From: an uncultured Lachnospiraceae bacterium | Lineage (GTDB): Bacteria > Bacillota > Clostridia > Lachnospirales > Lachnospiraceae | Reading direction: 5' to 3' | DNA length: 64,000 nt | Assembly (NCBI GenBank): GCA_910579865.1 | Contig: CAJTXA010000001.1 | Coordinates: forward strand, 124,001-188,000 | In this document: positions 7,680-15,941 of the stretch, in pieces | How positions within the stretch are numbered: position 1 is the stretch's first letter | How the letters are laid out: each line of letters begins with the position of its first letter | Notes under the pieces: model-generated | The model's input: the letters and a program-made list of their open reading frames with translations, nothing else | What the model was told of the DNA's origin: nothing | Database searches by the model: none | Made by a program: the position numbers and the translations under genes

Positions 7680-9193
7680 ACTGCCACCTTTCTATCAAAT
7701 CCTTTATCAAAAACACCAACTCCATCCTCACAAAATAAAGAAAGTAATGTCCCAGTAAATGTCATACTCATAGTTCCTTCTGTACAAAGTCCGGCAATAT
7801 GTCCAAATCCAATTCGGGTAAATTCTGTCTCTTCTTCTGTCTTATAGAAAAACCAATATCCTTCTCGATTTGTTCGTATCTGTAACTGTAAAATTCCTGT
7901 TGCTGCAATTGGAATTCGTTCGATTTCCATTCCAAAATCGTGAATATGTTTATAAAACCCTACATAATAGGTTCCATTCTCAATTCCAAGATAAAGATCA
8001 TAATGGTAGTTATTATTATAATAAGCAGATATTCCACACCGTCTAGCTGTACATTTCTCCACTCGAATCCGAGCTGTAGAAATTGTATCAAAATCAGGCT
8101 GACGAAGGTTTAAAATTGTAGGAGAAGCTTTTTCTTCCTGAATCGTGACCTTTGTTCCAATTAGGATAAGTTCTTGATTTTTTGTATCTAACTGATAGTG
8201 TTCTTTTATTGGATTTCGTGTATAAAACCATTCCTTACTAAGAGGTGCCACTTTAAAGTCAAACCAGCGGCTATGATCCACCAATTCTGCTTTATATGGC
8301 AAAGGGCCATCCATTGTCAATTCCACCCTGCCATTTTTTCCTATCATAGGCCATCCATCCAAATCCCAGGTAACAGGTGCCAAAAAAGTTTCCCGTCCAA
8401 GATTATGCAAAAGAGGATGTCCAAATTTTCGAATTCCAAGAAAGACAGCCCAAGTATTTCCATTTTGATCTTCTACAAAATCCGCATGTCCTGTAGCTTG
8501 AATTTCACTCTTTTTATATTCCATATGAGTTAAAATTGGATTGTTTGGCGCTGGCTGATAAGGGCCATAAATTTCTTTTGCCCGCTGTATTGTTTCCCGA
8601 TGTCCATACTCTGTTCCACCCTCCGCAAGTATCAAATAATACCATCCATTTCGCTTAAAAATATGAGGACCTTCCGCACATTGCCCTCCACATCCTTCAC
8701 TAATCAGATGTTTTTTTGATAAAATTTCTCCTGTAATTGGATTAATCTCAAAGGCAACAATTCCTCTTGTTCCATTTAATACTCCAGTAGAACAATAATA
8801 GCAGATCCCATCGTCATCCCAAAATAAAGAGGGATCAATTCCCCCTTGATCAATCCATGCTGGCTCTGACCATTCCCCATCGATGCAATCAGTATGAACC
8901 ACAAAGTTTCCTTTGTCAGTTACATTGGTAGTAATCATATAAAAGATACCATTATAATACCGAATGGTAGGAGCATAAATTCCTCCAGAATTTCGACATC
9001 CCTCCAAATAAAGTTGAGATGGTCTACTTAAACAATATTGGATCAATTCCCAATTTACTAGATTTTTACTATGATAAATTGGAACTCCCGGAAAAAATTC
9101 AAATGTAGAATTTACCAAATAAAAATCTTCTCCTACCCGACAGATACTAGGATCAGGACTATAACCAGGAATAATCGGGTTTCTATATAACAT
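7664..9193 (-). CDS. GH43 beta-xylosidase / alpha-arabinofuranosidase
   Basis: Intracellular (no signal peptide) exo-glycosidase removing xylose or arabinose from xylo-oligosaccharides. The N-terminal five-bladed propeller has candidate catalytic residues Asp14 (SPDPS), Asp120 (GGIDPS) and Glu174 (AEGPH). The C-terminal part from about residue 310 resembles the beta-sandwich GH43_C2 domain of the XynB subfamily. Length 509 aa fits. AGGAGG lies 8 bases before the ATG. It overlaps the HAD gene downstream. No sugar transporter or regulator is adjacent, so it is not part of a typical xylan cluster here. Xylosidase versus arabinofuranosidase activity cannot be separated by eye. Confidence 0.9.
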   Translation of the reverse strand: MLYRNPIIPGYSPDPSICRVGEDFYLVNSTFEFFPGVPIYHSKNLVNWELIQYCLSRPSQLYLEGCRNSGGIYAPTIRYYNGIFYMITTNVTDKGNFVVHTDCIDGEWSEPAWIDQGGIDPSLFWDDDGICYYCSTGVLNGTRGIVAFEINPITGEILSKKHLISEGCGGQCAEGPHIFKRNGWYYLILAEGGTEYGHRETIQRAKEIYGPYQPAPNNPILTHMEYKKSEIQATGHADFVEDQNGNTWAVFLGIRKFGHPLLHNLGRETFLAPVTWDLDGWPMIGKNGRVELTMDGPLPYKAELVDHSRWFDFKVAPLSKEWFYTRNPIKEHYQLDTKNQELILIGTKVTIQEEKASPTILNLRQPDFDTISTARIRVEKCTARRCGISAYYNNNYHYDLYLGIENGTYYVGFYKHIHDFGMEIERIPIAATGILQLQIRTNREGYWFFYKTEEETEFTRIGFGHIAGLCTEGTMSMTFTGTLLSLFCEDGVGVFDKGFDRKVAVCDIN

Positions 9194-9221
9194 AATTCTT
9201 TCCTCCTATTTTAATGCACTT

Positions 9222-10115
9222 TTAAAATTCTTCACACTCTTTTCCTGTATGATAAGAACGATTCTGTAATTTTTGTAAAATATTCTGTTTTACCTCTTTA
9301 TTTCCATGCTGTTTTACCATCTGATTGACCTCTGGCATCAGACTGGCATATTCTTTTTTTCCTTCTTTAAATAGTCTTTGAAAGATCGAAAACTCTTCTC
9401 TTCCAATTCCATAACGCCGATTATTTACAAACATAGGAGAAAGAAAAGGGAATCCTAAAAATCGTTCTTCCAAAAACCGTAATAATCGCTCCCGCCGTCT
9501 ATAACGATCTCGCAGCACCCGCATTGCAATTGGTCCCAAAGCCAATACAAACCGCAGAGAAGCAATTGATAAATGTGGAAATCCATAAGTTTGATTGTAT
9601 GCTTCTGATACCAACTGACTAATCACTTTTCTTTCTACTTTTGAAATTCGAATCAATGGAACAGAAGGAATTGCAATTGGATTTTTTCTATAATATTTTC
9701 TGCAAAAATAAACATCCATTGCCGCTTCTAGCATAAAGTGTTCTCCCACCTCTTTAATTGGATTTTTCCTGTCAATACTTGAATAGACATATGGATGACA
9801 ATGTACATCTAAAAAATAATGTCCTATAAACCCAGTAAAATAAGCAATTCCTGCTTCTCTTTCCTCTCCTTTCATCTGTTCAATTCCCTCTAACATATTT
9901 CGAAAAAAACGGTTTGTTCGAAACAAATGAAGCATTTCTCCTGGCTTTTTTTTCCCTAATGGTACATCTAATAAATTATAGAAAAAAATATCTGGCCCTA
10001 AAAGTCCCAATGTATATGCTTTTCTATGCTTTTGCAATACTGCTTTTAACTCTGGTTCTTTTAACCTTTTGTAATTCTCCATTCCAAAGATAACATGTGT
10101 ATAAAATGACGGCAT
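9222..10115 (-). CDS. Zinc-dependent phospholipase C-like protein
   Basis: Begins MPSFYTHVIFG and contains LLGPDIFFYN, GHYFLDVHCHPY and HFMLEAAMD, the His/Asp pattern of the Zn_dep_PLPC fold (PF00882) seen in a cytoplasmic Clostridial family of unknown substrate. It has no signal peptide, unlike secreted alpha-toxin, so a role as toxin is unlikely. It is 297 aa. AAAGGAAG lies 11 bases before the ATG, a somewhat long spacing. It is divergent from the FapA-like gene, with a promoter at 10171-10200. Confidence 0.8.
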   Translation of the reverse strand: MPSFYTHVIFGMENYKRLKEPELKAVLQKHRKAYTLGLLGPDIFFYNLLDVPLGKKKPGEMLHLFRTNRFFRNMLEGIEQMKGEEREAGIAYFTGFIGHYFLDVHCHPYVYSSIDRKNPIKEVGEHFMLEAAMDVYFCRKYYRKNPIAIPSVPLIRISKVERKVISQLVSEAYNQTYGFPHLSIASLRFVLALGPIAMRVLRDRYRRRERLLRFLEERFLGFPFLSPMFVNNRRYGIGREEFSIFQRLFKEGKKEYASLMPEVNQMVKQHGNKEVKQNILQKLQNRSYHTGKECEEF

Positions 10116-10170
10116 ACCCTATCACGCTTCCTTTCTGTAATCTTATTTTTTCTTTTGCTGTCATATCGCT

Positions 10171-10200
10171 ATCATATCATATTCTAGTGCACTTTGTCAG
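10171..10200 (-). promoter_or_regulatory. Promoter of PLC-like gene
   Basis: Minus strand CTGACA (10200-10195), 18-base spacer, TATGAT (10176-10171). It is back to back with the FapA promoter. Confidence 0.45.
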
Positions 10201-10228
10201 ATTTTTTTTTTTTTATTGCAGAACTTTC

Positions 10229-10257
10229 TTGTAACTTTTTCAAATTCATTTTATAAT
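10229..10257 (+). promoter_or_regulatory. SigA promoter of FapA-like gene
   Basis: TTGTAA (10229-10234), 17-base spacer, perfect TATAAT (10252-10257), 40 bases before the start codon. Confidence 0.65.
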
Positions 10258-10297
10258 AAAAGAAGATAGTAGGATAAATGAAATGGAGTGTGATACT

Positions 10298-11947
10298 ATG
10301 GCAAATAAATCTTATAATAAAGAACTTTTTCACTCAGTAATGAACGATGTAGATGACCGTATCCATATCACTAGGGCAAAAGACCATTCTTCTGACAAAA
10401 TTATTATCCGTGAAGTGGAGGACGAATCTACATCCGACTCTACATCCCAGATTTCGAATGTTTCTTTTATCCCTTCTAGCCGATATGAATATGTCGAAAA
10501 TTCTTCTGGTCAAAAAATAAAGCTTCGCAAATCTAAAGCAGCCGAAAAACCTGTATCAGAAGAGATACCAGCAAAACTAGAATCTGCACATTTTCTGTTA
10601 GAAATCAGTGAGGATCATTTATCAGCTCACTTAATGGTGCAAAAACGACTAGAAAATCCCTATACAAAAGAAGAAATTTTAGAATTTTTAAATGGAAATG
10701 GGATTGTCTATGGAATCGATGAATCTGTACTTTCCAATATTTTAAATGGTTCCTGCTACTATGAAGAAGTCTTAATTGCAAAAGGAATCGCTCCGATTAA
10801 TGGAAAAGACGGCTATTACGAATATCATTTTAATACAAACCCAGAGACCAAACCGATTATATTAAAAGATGGTTCCGTCGATTACAATACACTTGGCAAA
10901 TTTGAACTAACTATGAAAGATCAGCTTTTAGCAACCTACCATGCCTCTTGTCCACACAAAGATGGAATGGATATTTATGGTCGTACCTTAAAAGCAATCG
11001 AAGGAAAAGAACTTCCAAAATTAGCAGGAAAAGGCTTTGACTACGAACCAGAAAATCAAGAATATTATGCAAATATCGAGGGAAAAGTTAGTTTAGAAAA
11101 TGGCGAATTACATGTTGTTCCTGTCTTTACTGTAGAAAATTTAGAAGCCACAACTGGTGATCTCGTCTTTCATGGAGATGTACTAGTCAAAGGAAATGTC
11201 TTTTCCAATGTAACAGTCAAAACAACTGGAAATATTACGGTAAATGGCCATGTAGAAATTGCTACCTTAATCGCTGGAAAAGATGTTCTTTTAAAAAATG
11301 GTATGCAAGGCTCTGGCAGCGGCAGAATTTATGCAAGAGGAAATGTAATGGCAAAATTTTTGGAACAAACCACAGTGCAAGCAAATGGAAATGTTTCAGC
11401 AAATGCAATTTTAAACTGTAATATCTTTTCTGGGAAATCAGTGATTGTTTCTGGAACACGTGGTTCGATTCTAGGCGGCTCTGTCACTGCTGTAGAAGAA
11501 ATTCAAGCTTCTACAATAGGAAACCGAGTTGGTATAGATACGAAACTGGTAATTGGTATAGAAGAAGATTTTAAAACAGCAATGGAAAAATTAGATGCTA
11601 ATATTGAAGAATGTAATGATACTTATCGCCGAATTGAACGTGATTTAGAACGAGTAAATTTTCGTTTAGAACAGCAATCTTCTTCTTCTCTTCTTGCAGA
11701 ACGAAAAGAACTTTTAGAACAAAAGAAAAAATACCAATTAAATTTGGATCGATTAATTGCTAAGCGAGAAAATATGGCAGATATTCGAGAACGTTCTTCA
11801 CGTGGGAAAATTATTATCTCTGGCATGGTTCATCCTTGTTCTCATATTATTATGAATGGGCTTAGTGAAGTACTTTCTACAGAACGACGAAATGTTACTT
11901 TTTCCCGTGCATTACGAGAAATTCGTATTATATCAAATACACTTTAA
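10298..11947 (+). CDS. FapA/DUF342 domain protein
   Basis: Member of the DUF342 (FapA, flagellar assembly protein A-like) family, cytoplasmic and of poorly known function, often linked to polymer or polar assembly. After a variable N-terminal 90 residues comes the FapA N domain. A right-handed beta-helix follows at about residues 275-390, recognisable by repeated G-N-V/I-x-V steps (DLVFHGDVLVKGNVFSNV, GNITVNGHVEIA). A long Glu/Lys/Arg coiled coil covers about 420-490, and a short C-terminal strand region ends the protein. The start at 10298 (MANKSYN) is chosen because GGAG lies 9 bases upstream and overlaps an earlier in-frame ATG. It has its own promoter and strong terminator. No flagellar genes are nearby. 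Confidence 0.82.
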   Translation: MANKSYNKELFHSVMNDVDDRIHITRAKDHSSDKIIIREVEDESTSDSTSQISNVSFIPSSRYEYVENSSGQKIKLRKSKAAEKPVSEEIPAKLESAHFLLEISEDHLSAHLMVQKRLENPYTKEEILEFLNGNGIVYGIDESVLSNILNGSCYYEEVLIAKGIAPINGKDGYYEYHFNTNPETKPIILKDGSVDYNTLGKFELTMKDQLLATYHASCPHKDGMDIYGRTLKAIEGKELPKLAGKGFDYEPENQEYYANIEGKVSLENGELHVVPVFTVENLEATTGDLVFHGDVLVKGNVFSNVTVKTTGNITVNGHVEIATLIAGKDVLLKNGMQGSGSGRIYARGNVMAKFLEQTTVQANGNVSANAILNCNIFSGKSVIVSGTRGSILGGSVTAVEEIQASTIGNRVGIDTKLVIGIEEDFKTAMEKLDANIEECNDTYRRIERDLERVNFRLEQQSSSSLLAERKELLEQKKKYQLNLDRLIAKRENMADIRERSSRGKIIISGMVHPCSHIIMNGLSEVLSTERRNVTFSRALREIRIISNTL

Positions 11948-11980
11948 AAAAACGAAGCAGCTTCAAATGGCTGCTTCGTT
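11946..11980. terminator. Strong bidirectional terminator
   Basis: Perfect 11-base stem AACGAAGCAGC/GCTGCTTCGTT with an 8-base loop. On the minus strand seven T residues follow (strong); on the plus strand GTTTATA follows. It closes both the FapA-like gene and the small convergent gene, whose stop codon shares the stem's last base. Confidence 0.8.
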
Positions 11981-12144
11981 TATAAACCATAAATCTTTTT
12001 ACTCTTATATTTATCTGTTATTTCTGCTAAATTATCCATTCGCTTTGCGGATACGACATCATCACTTTTTTCCAACAAATCTATTAGATAATCTTTGGTA
12101 CAGATAATAATATCATTACTAATATCTGCTAAATATAATTTCAT
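11980..12144 (-). CDS. Hypothetical small protein (54 aa)
   Basis: Starts MKLYLADISNDIIICTKD. An exceptionally strong GGAGGTGGAGAG ribosome site lies one to ten bases before the ATG at 12144, which decides the start over an upstream in-frame ATG. There is no membrane segment or recognised domain; the protein is mixed-charge with a basic C-terminus (KYKSKKIYGL). It is probably last in the run of small genes transcribed leftward from 13.9 kb. Function unknown. Confidence 0.65.
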   Translation of the reverse strand: MKLYLADISNDIIICTKDYLIDLLEKSDDVVSAKRMDNLAEITDKYKSKKIYGL

Positions 12145-12209
12145 TCTCTCCACCTCCGCCAAAAAAATATTAGCATAAATTAAGCTGAAATGCAAGAGAA
12201 AAAAGATCT

Positions 12210-12599
12210 TTAAAACTGCCCTAATGTACCTTGAATATTTATCGTCTGCCCAGTTTTTCGAATTCGATCTTTTCGATAATCTGCCACTAAATTTTCATTA
12301 AACCAAACCACATATTCATCTGCTTTTGCAATAACTACACCTGTTCTTGGAACAGGAAACATAACCTTCACTACATCTCCAACCTGAATTTCTTCCATCG
12401 CTGCTTCCCATATTCCAATTTTCTCTTTTACCTGTTGTGGAGTATAACGACTAACTATAATTTCTGGCTTTGTTGTTCCAAAAATCTGCTCTAATTCCTC
12501 TGATCCAAAACCCCCTTTTTCCTTTGAAAGAAAAATCCTTTTTGCTATCTCCCATGCTTCCAACATCCCATGTTTATAATCTTTCATTCTCTTTGTCAT
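12210..12599 (-). CDS. Hypothetical protein (about 129 aa)
   Basis: Not recognised. The N-terminal half is helical (MLEAWEIAKRIF). The C-terminal half has a small beta-barrel-like pattern (EIQVGDVVKVMFPVPRTGVVIAKADEYVVWF), suggestive of an SH3-like or similar nucleic-acid/protein binding fold, but this is only pattern-based. The start at 12599 is preferred because GAGG lies 5 bases upstream; an earlier ATG at 12641 has its AAGG almost touching the start. It lies between two other unknown small genes. Confidence 0.6.
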   Translation of the reverse strand: MTKRMKDYKHGMLEAWEIAKRIFLSKEKGGFGSEELEQIFGTTKPEIIVSRYTPQQVKEKIGIWEAAMEEIQVGDVVKVMFPVPRTGVVIAKADEYVVWFNENLVADYRKDRIRKTGQTINIQGTLGQF

Positions 12600-12690
12600 T
12601 CCTTCCTCAAGGCAAAATCCTATATAAAATATCCTATCCATTCCTTTTAAGTATTATGCCCATTTTGGAAGAAATAATAAATTCTTCCAA

Positions 12691-12909
12691 TTACCATTCC
12701 TTTTTTATCTCTTCTTCCAAAACATGGTATTCTTTCAAAAATACTTCTATATCCTTTTTACTTTTTATTAACATCACTTCTTCGAATTTTCCTGTCTGTT
12801 TATTTCGAAAACCAACTGTCTGTTCTCCTGTACAGATACTAGAGTGAATCATCGGTTCATAGCTTTCTCGATTATATTGCTTCTTTTTTTGTCTTTTTTG
12901 AAACCACAA
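12691..12909 (-). CDS. Conserved small Clostridial protein, TTG start
   Basis: A 72 aa protein with a basic N-terminus (QKRQKKKQYN) then SSICTGEQTVGFRNKQTGKF and EEVMLIKSKKDIEVFLKEY. I recall similar small proteins being common in Lachnospiraceae and often labelled aspartate dehydrogenase without evidence; at this length it cannot be that enzyme. The start is TTG, supported by GAGAGGA 8 bases upstream, and no ATG precedes it. Function unknown. Confidence 0.65.
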   Translation of the reverse strand: MWFQKRQKKKQYNRESYEPMIHSSICTGEQTVGFRNKQTGKFEEVMLIKSKKDIEVFLKEYHVLEEEIKKEW

Positions 12910-12925
12910 AATAACAGTCCTCTCT

Positions 12926-13888
12926 TTAATCCAAACTTCTCATTGCAATCATAATTTCTAAATAACTTGTAAACCGTTCAAAAAGCTCTTCTATTTTTTT
13001 CCCATGCTGAAGATGCATATCATATTCAAAAATAAGAAAATCTTCTGTATCAACCCCGCCTACAGTATTGATATCCACCTCTTGAAATTTATCATGATTT
13101 GGGATAAATCTCATAATATATCCTCTTTGCAGGTTATAATATTCAATCACATTATCCTTAATTTTTACATCAAATACACCATTTCTTTTTGGCGTATGCT
13201 CTTCTCCTTCCTTTGTACTTTCAAATAAAGATATTACGTATTTATCATTTGTTGCCCCTAAAAACCAAATATTATTTAAAAAAGTAAGAGCATTTGCTTC
13301 TATCGATACTTCCTCTTTTTGCCGTCTTCCACTTCCATCCATACGGTAAAGATTTTCGCACCACTTTCTATACTCCTCATACATATATAAACCTTCTAAA
13401 AAATAACGAAATTTTTCACTATATGTAAAATATAAACGATGAATAATATGACTTTTTATATCCACTTCTACTAATGTAGCATCTTTTTCAGACATAATTA
13501 CATTTCGTCCTTTTAAACAACTGCACATCTTTGCATATACTTTTTCATTTACTATCATCAGTGTCTGCCATCCCCACATCCAGATAGATACAATGCATAA
13601 ATACTTGCCTTCTTCTCCATACTTAATTCTTCTAACAAGCTCATATCCAATATCTTCTATTGGAATATATCGGTTTTTACATTCGATAATCATTTCATCC
13701 AATATTCCGTCAAAATAAGGAACAGATTTTCTTCTATATCGATTCCGCTTTCGTGCTTCATTTGTTTCAAGTACCTTATTTACTGCCTCTTGTAATGACT
13801 GCAGTTCTTCTTCATTGACATACTTTAAGCTCTCCACTTCTCGCATCTTCATCCGTAAAGTTTCGATTAATTCTGTTCGATTGTTCAT
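12926..13888 (-). CDS. Hypothetical protein (320 aa)
   Basis: Not recognised. Soluble, with a helical, charged N-terminus (residues 1-50 contain heptad-like Leu spacing), an Arg/Lys patch RKRNRYRRK near residue 47, aromatic-rich alternating strands from about 90 to 290, and no signal peptide or TM segment. Beta-strand-rich stretches such as LFESTKEGEE and GVFDVKIKDNVIEYYN suggest a repeat-like sheet. AAGGGAGAG lies 6-8 bases before the ATG. It is first of four small leftward genes under the promoter at 13963-13990. Confidence 0.7.
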   Translation of the reverse strand: MNNRTELIETLRMKMREVESLKYVNEEELQSLQEAVNKVLETNEARKRNRYRRKSVPYFDGILDEMIIECKNRYIPIEDIGYELVRRIKYGEEGKYLCIVSIWMWGWQTLMIVNEKVYAKMCSCLKGRNVIMSEKDATLVEVDIKSHIIHRLYFTYSEKFRYFLEGLYMYEEYRKWCENLYRMDGSGRRQKEEVSIEANALTFLNNIWFLGATNDKYVISLFESTKEGEEHTPKRNGVFDVKIKDNVIEYYNLQRGYIMRFIPNHDKFQEVDINTVGGVDTEDFLIFEYDMHLQHGKKIEELFERFTSYLEIMIAMRSLD

Positions 13889-13962
13889 TCTGTTCTCTCC
13901 CTTTCATCTATTTTTACTACCCACCCAAAAAACTTCTTTTCTTTCTCCTATCTTTCTCCCTC

Positions 13963-13990
13963 ATTATAACAGTTTTTTTTAAATTTTCAA
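13963..13990 (-). promoter_or_regulatory. Promoter of the 12-14 kb small-gene cluster
   Basis: Minus strand TTGAAA (13990-13985), 16-base spacer, TATAAT (13968-13963), with TG just upstream giving an extended -10. Confidence 0.55.
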
Positions 13991-14026
13991 GTCGTTTTAT
14001 TAATAGAACCAATCCTATAAAAACCT

Positions 14027-14707
14027 TTATTTTCCAGCTTCAAACTTATATCCCATTCCCCAAATAGTTCGAATATACTCTCCTTTTTCTCCCATTTTAC
14101 TTCTTAGTTTTTTTACATGTGTATCAATTGTTCTAGCATCACCAAAATAATCATAGTTCCAAACATGATTTAAAATCTTCTCTCTTGACAATGCAATTCC
14201 CTGATTTTCAATAAAATAAGTCAATAACTCAAATTCCTTAAAACTAAGTTCTATATCCTTCCCATCAATTGTAACGTTATGTGCTGCTTTATCTAAACAA
14301 ATCCCTCCTACTTCAATTACTTCATCTGTATTTAACATATTAGCACGACGCAAAAGAGCCTCTACTCTTGCTACTAAAATTTTAGGGCTAAATGGTTTGG
14401 AAATATATTCATCCACCCCTAATTCAAATCCCAACAATTCGTCTCGTTCATCTCCTTTGGCTGTTAACATAATAATTGGTACTTTTGAATGTTGCCGAAT
14501 CTCCCTGCAAACTTGCCATCCATCCATCTTTGGCATCATTACATCTAAAATCAACAATGCAATTTCTTTCTCTTGAAAAAAAAGGTCAATTGCTTCTTCT
14601 CCGTTTTCTGCCTCTAATACTTCAAAATTCTTTTTTACAAGAAAATCACGTACTAATTTTCTCATACGGCTTTCATCATCAATCACAAGAATTTTTAATC
14701 GATCCAT
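14027..14707 (-). CDS. OmpR-type response regulator (orphan)
   Basis: Receiver domain residues 1-115 with acidic pocket Asp10/Asp11, phospho-acceptor Asp55 (LLILDVMMPKMDG), Thr82 and Lys104 (SKPFSPK). The C-terminal winged helix has the usual SFKEFELLTYF and RTIDTHVKKLRSKM recognition blocks. It is a DNA-binding transcription regulator. Length 226 aa is standard. AGGAAGGA precedes the ATG. No histidine kinase gene is next to it; the upstream operon partner is a membrane-anchored coiled-coil protein without kinase motifs. The partner kinase must be elsewhere or the regulator is phosphorylated otherwise. Confidence 0.93.
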   Translation of the reverse strand: MDRLKILVIDDESRMRKLVRDFLVKKNFEVLEAENGEEAIDLFFQEKEIALLILDVMMPKMDGWQVCREIRQHSKVPIIMLTAKGDERDELLGFELGVDEYISKPFSPKILVARVEALLRRANMLNTDEVIEVGGICLDKAAHNVTIDGKDIELSFKEFELLTYFIENQGIALSREKILNHVWNYDYFGDARTIDTHVKKLRSKMGEKGEYIRTIWGMGYKFEAGK

Positions 14708-14735
14708 TTTTTCATTCCTTCCTGTTTTTTATCTG

Positions 14736-15299
14736 CTAATTTTGTCCCATCTTTTCTTTTTCTCTTAGTTCTGCTTCTTTTTGTTGTAAAGATGCTTCCC
14801 ATGAAGCATATTTATTTAACAAGGCATTTTCATAATTTAAAATATTTATATGATTACTATTTAAAGTGATATATGCCATAATCAAAATTGTAATTACTAA
14901 TAAAATATTTAAAATCAAAGAATGATAATATTTTTGTCGATAATAAGAATCTGCATTTTTTCTTTTCTGTTGTTCTAACAATTCTTCCTTTTTTGCTTTA
15001 TCTCGTTCCCTTACTCTTAACCACTGCTCATCTTCTATCTGAATTCCATAAATTCTTTGATTTGCAATTTCCTTTGATTCTAATAACTGCTCTTTCCATT
15101 CTCTTAAAAACTTTGCTCCAACTTCTGTTTTTAAAATATTGCGCTCTGCTAATTTATTATATACCTTTAATACCGTTTCTATATCTTCCATATTATGCTC
15201 GGATATAATATATTGAATTCCTTCCCATTCCTTTTTTGCTTTTTTTGCCTCTTGAGGATCTCGATATGTAATTCCATAAATGGTTTCTCCTTTGGACAT
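14736..15299 (-). CDS. Membrane-anchored coiled-coil protein of unknown function
   Basis: 187 aa. Residues 1-90 are charged and helical. About 95-125 is very basic/acidic (KAKKEELLEQQKRKN). A single TM helix lies near 127-146 (LILNILLVITILIMAYI). The last 35 residues form an outward or inward coiled coil (SLQQKEAELREKE). It has none of the H-box, N-box or G-box of a sensor kinase. GGAGGGG lies 5-8 bases before the ATG. It is 28 bases upstream of the response regulator and shares a promoter at 15377-15405. Possibly an accessory or sensor for that regulator, but this is only inferred from the operon. Confidence 0.65.
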   Translation of the reverse strand: MSKGETIYGITYRDPQEAKKAKKEWEGIQYIISEHNMEDIETVLKVYNKLAERNILKTEVGAKFLREWKEQLLESKEIANQRIYGIQIEDEQWLRVRERDKAKKEELLEQQKRKNADSYYRQKYYHSLILNILLVITILIMAYITLNSNHINILNYENALLNKYASWEASLQQKEAELREKEKMGQN

Positions 15300-15376
15300 A
15301 ACATCCCCTCCATTTGTTTACAAATACCTTTTTTTCTGGTTTCTTCTTAAATTTTATTAAAACAAATCTTACTTCT

Positions 15377-15405
15377 ATTATAAGAAACCTAACAAAGAAA
15401 ATCAA
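15377..15405 (-). promoter_or_regulatory. SigA promoter of the response-regulator operon
   Basis: Minus strand TTGATT (15405-15400), 17-base spacer, perfect TATAAT (15382-15377), overlapping the T-run side of the terminator at 15407-15431. Confidence 0.65.
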
Positions 15406-15406
15406 G

Positions 15407-15431
15407 AAAAAAAGCCTCGGATCTCTCCGAG
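15407..15431 (-). terminator. Terminator of the DUF6465-like/HPr-like operon
   Basis: Minus strand CTCGG-AGAGAT-CCGAG stem flanked by a further G:C-rich base pair, followed by seven T residues. Confidence 0.8.
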
Positions 15432-15446
15432 ACTTTTTTACACTAT

Positions 15447-15920
15447 TTAAAAATCCACACGTCCTGCATTTTTGCCATTAATTACATAATATACTGCATA
15501 TTCTTCCGGTTTAATATAAATATCTAATTTTTTAATTGAGCCAGCTCGATGTCCTTCTGATTCCCAAGCCTTTTTTACTCTTTCTTCAATATCTGCTATA
15601 TTAACTTCTCTATTTACATACTGAATATAAATCTGCTTTTCCTGAGTTGTATCTTTTTTTGCTGAAGTTTTCTTTCCAATAATATCCTTTGCTTTTACCT
15701 CTACTTCTTTCTTTGCCATTCCCCTCTTTGCTCTTGGTTTTCTCTGCTTTGGACTTGCTTGTTCTTCAGATACTTCTACTTTTTCTACTACTTTCAAACC
15801 ATCTAAAGAAGCCTCTTCTAATTTTGCTTCTGCCTGTTTATTCTCTGTAGCTTCTGTTCCAACAACGGATTCCACCTTTTCTGCTGTTACTGTTTCTGTG
15901 ATCTTTTTCTTTCTTGGCAT
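15447..15920 (-). CDS. Lys/Glu-rich protein, DUF6465-like
   Basis: 157 aa in two parts. Residues 1-95 are low-complexity and highly charged, with a basic patch KQRKPRAKRGMAKK. The compact C-terminal domain of about 60 aa (YIQYVNREVNI...YIKPEEYAVYYVINGK) resembles the DUF6465 family of Clostridia. Soluble; function unknown. The basic tail could bind nucleic acid, but that is inference. It follows the HPr-like gene by 21 bases and ends in a strong terminator, so both are one transcript. Confidence 0.65.
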   Translation of the reverse strand: MPRKKKITETVTAEKVESVVGTEATENKQAEAKLEEASLDGLKVVEKVEVSEEQASPKQRKPRAKRGMAKKEVEVKAKDIIGKKTSAKKDTTQEKQIYIQYVNREVNIADIEERVKKAWESEGHRAGSIKKLDIYIKPEEYAVYYVINGKNAGRVDF

Positions 15921-15941
15921 ATATATATCCCTCCTTTATTC

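Noticed and set aside
9222..10115. Secreted alpha-toxin-like phospholipase C
   Set aside because: No signal peptide and no C2-like domain; belongs to the cytoplasmic uncharacterised group.
14736..15299. Histidine kinase for the adjacent response regulator
   Set aside because: No H-box, N, G1 or G2 boxes; protein is only 187 aa with one TM.
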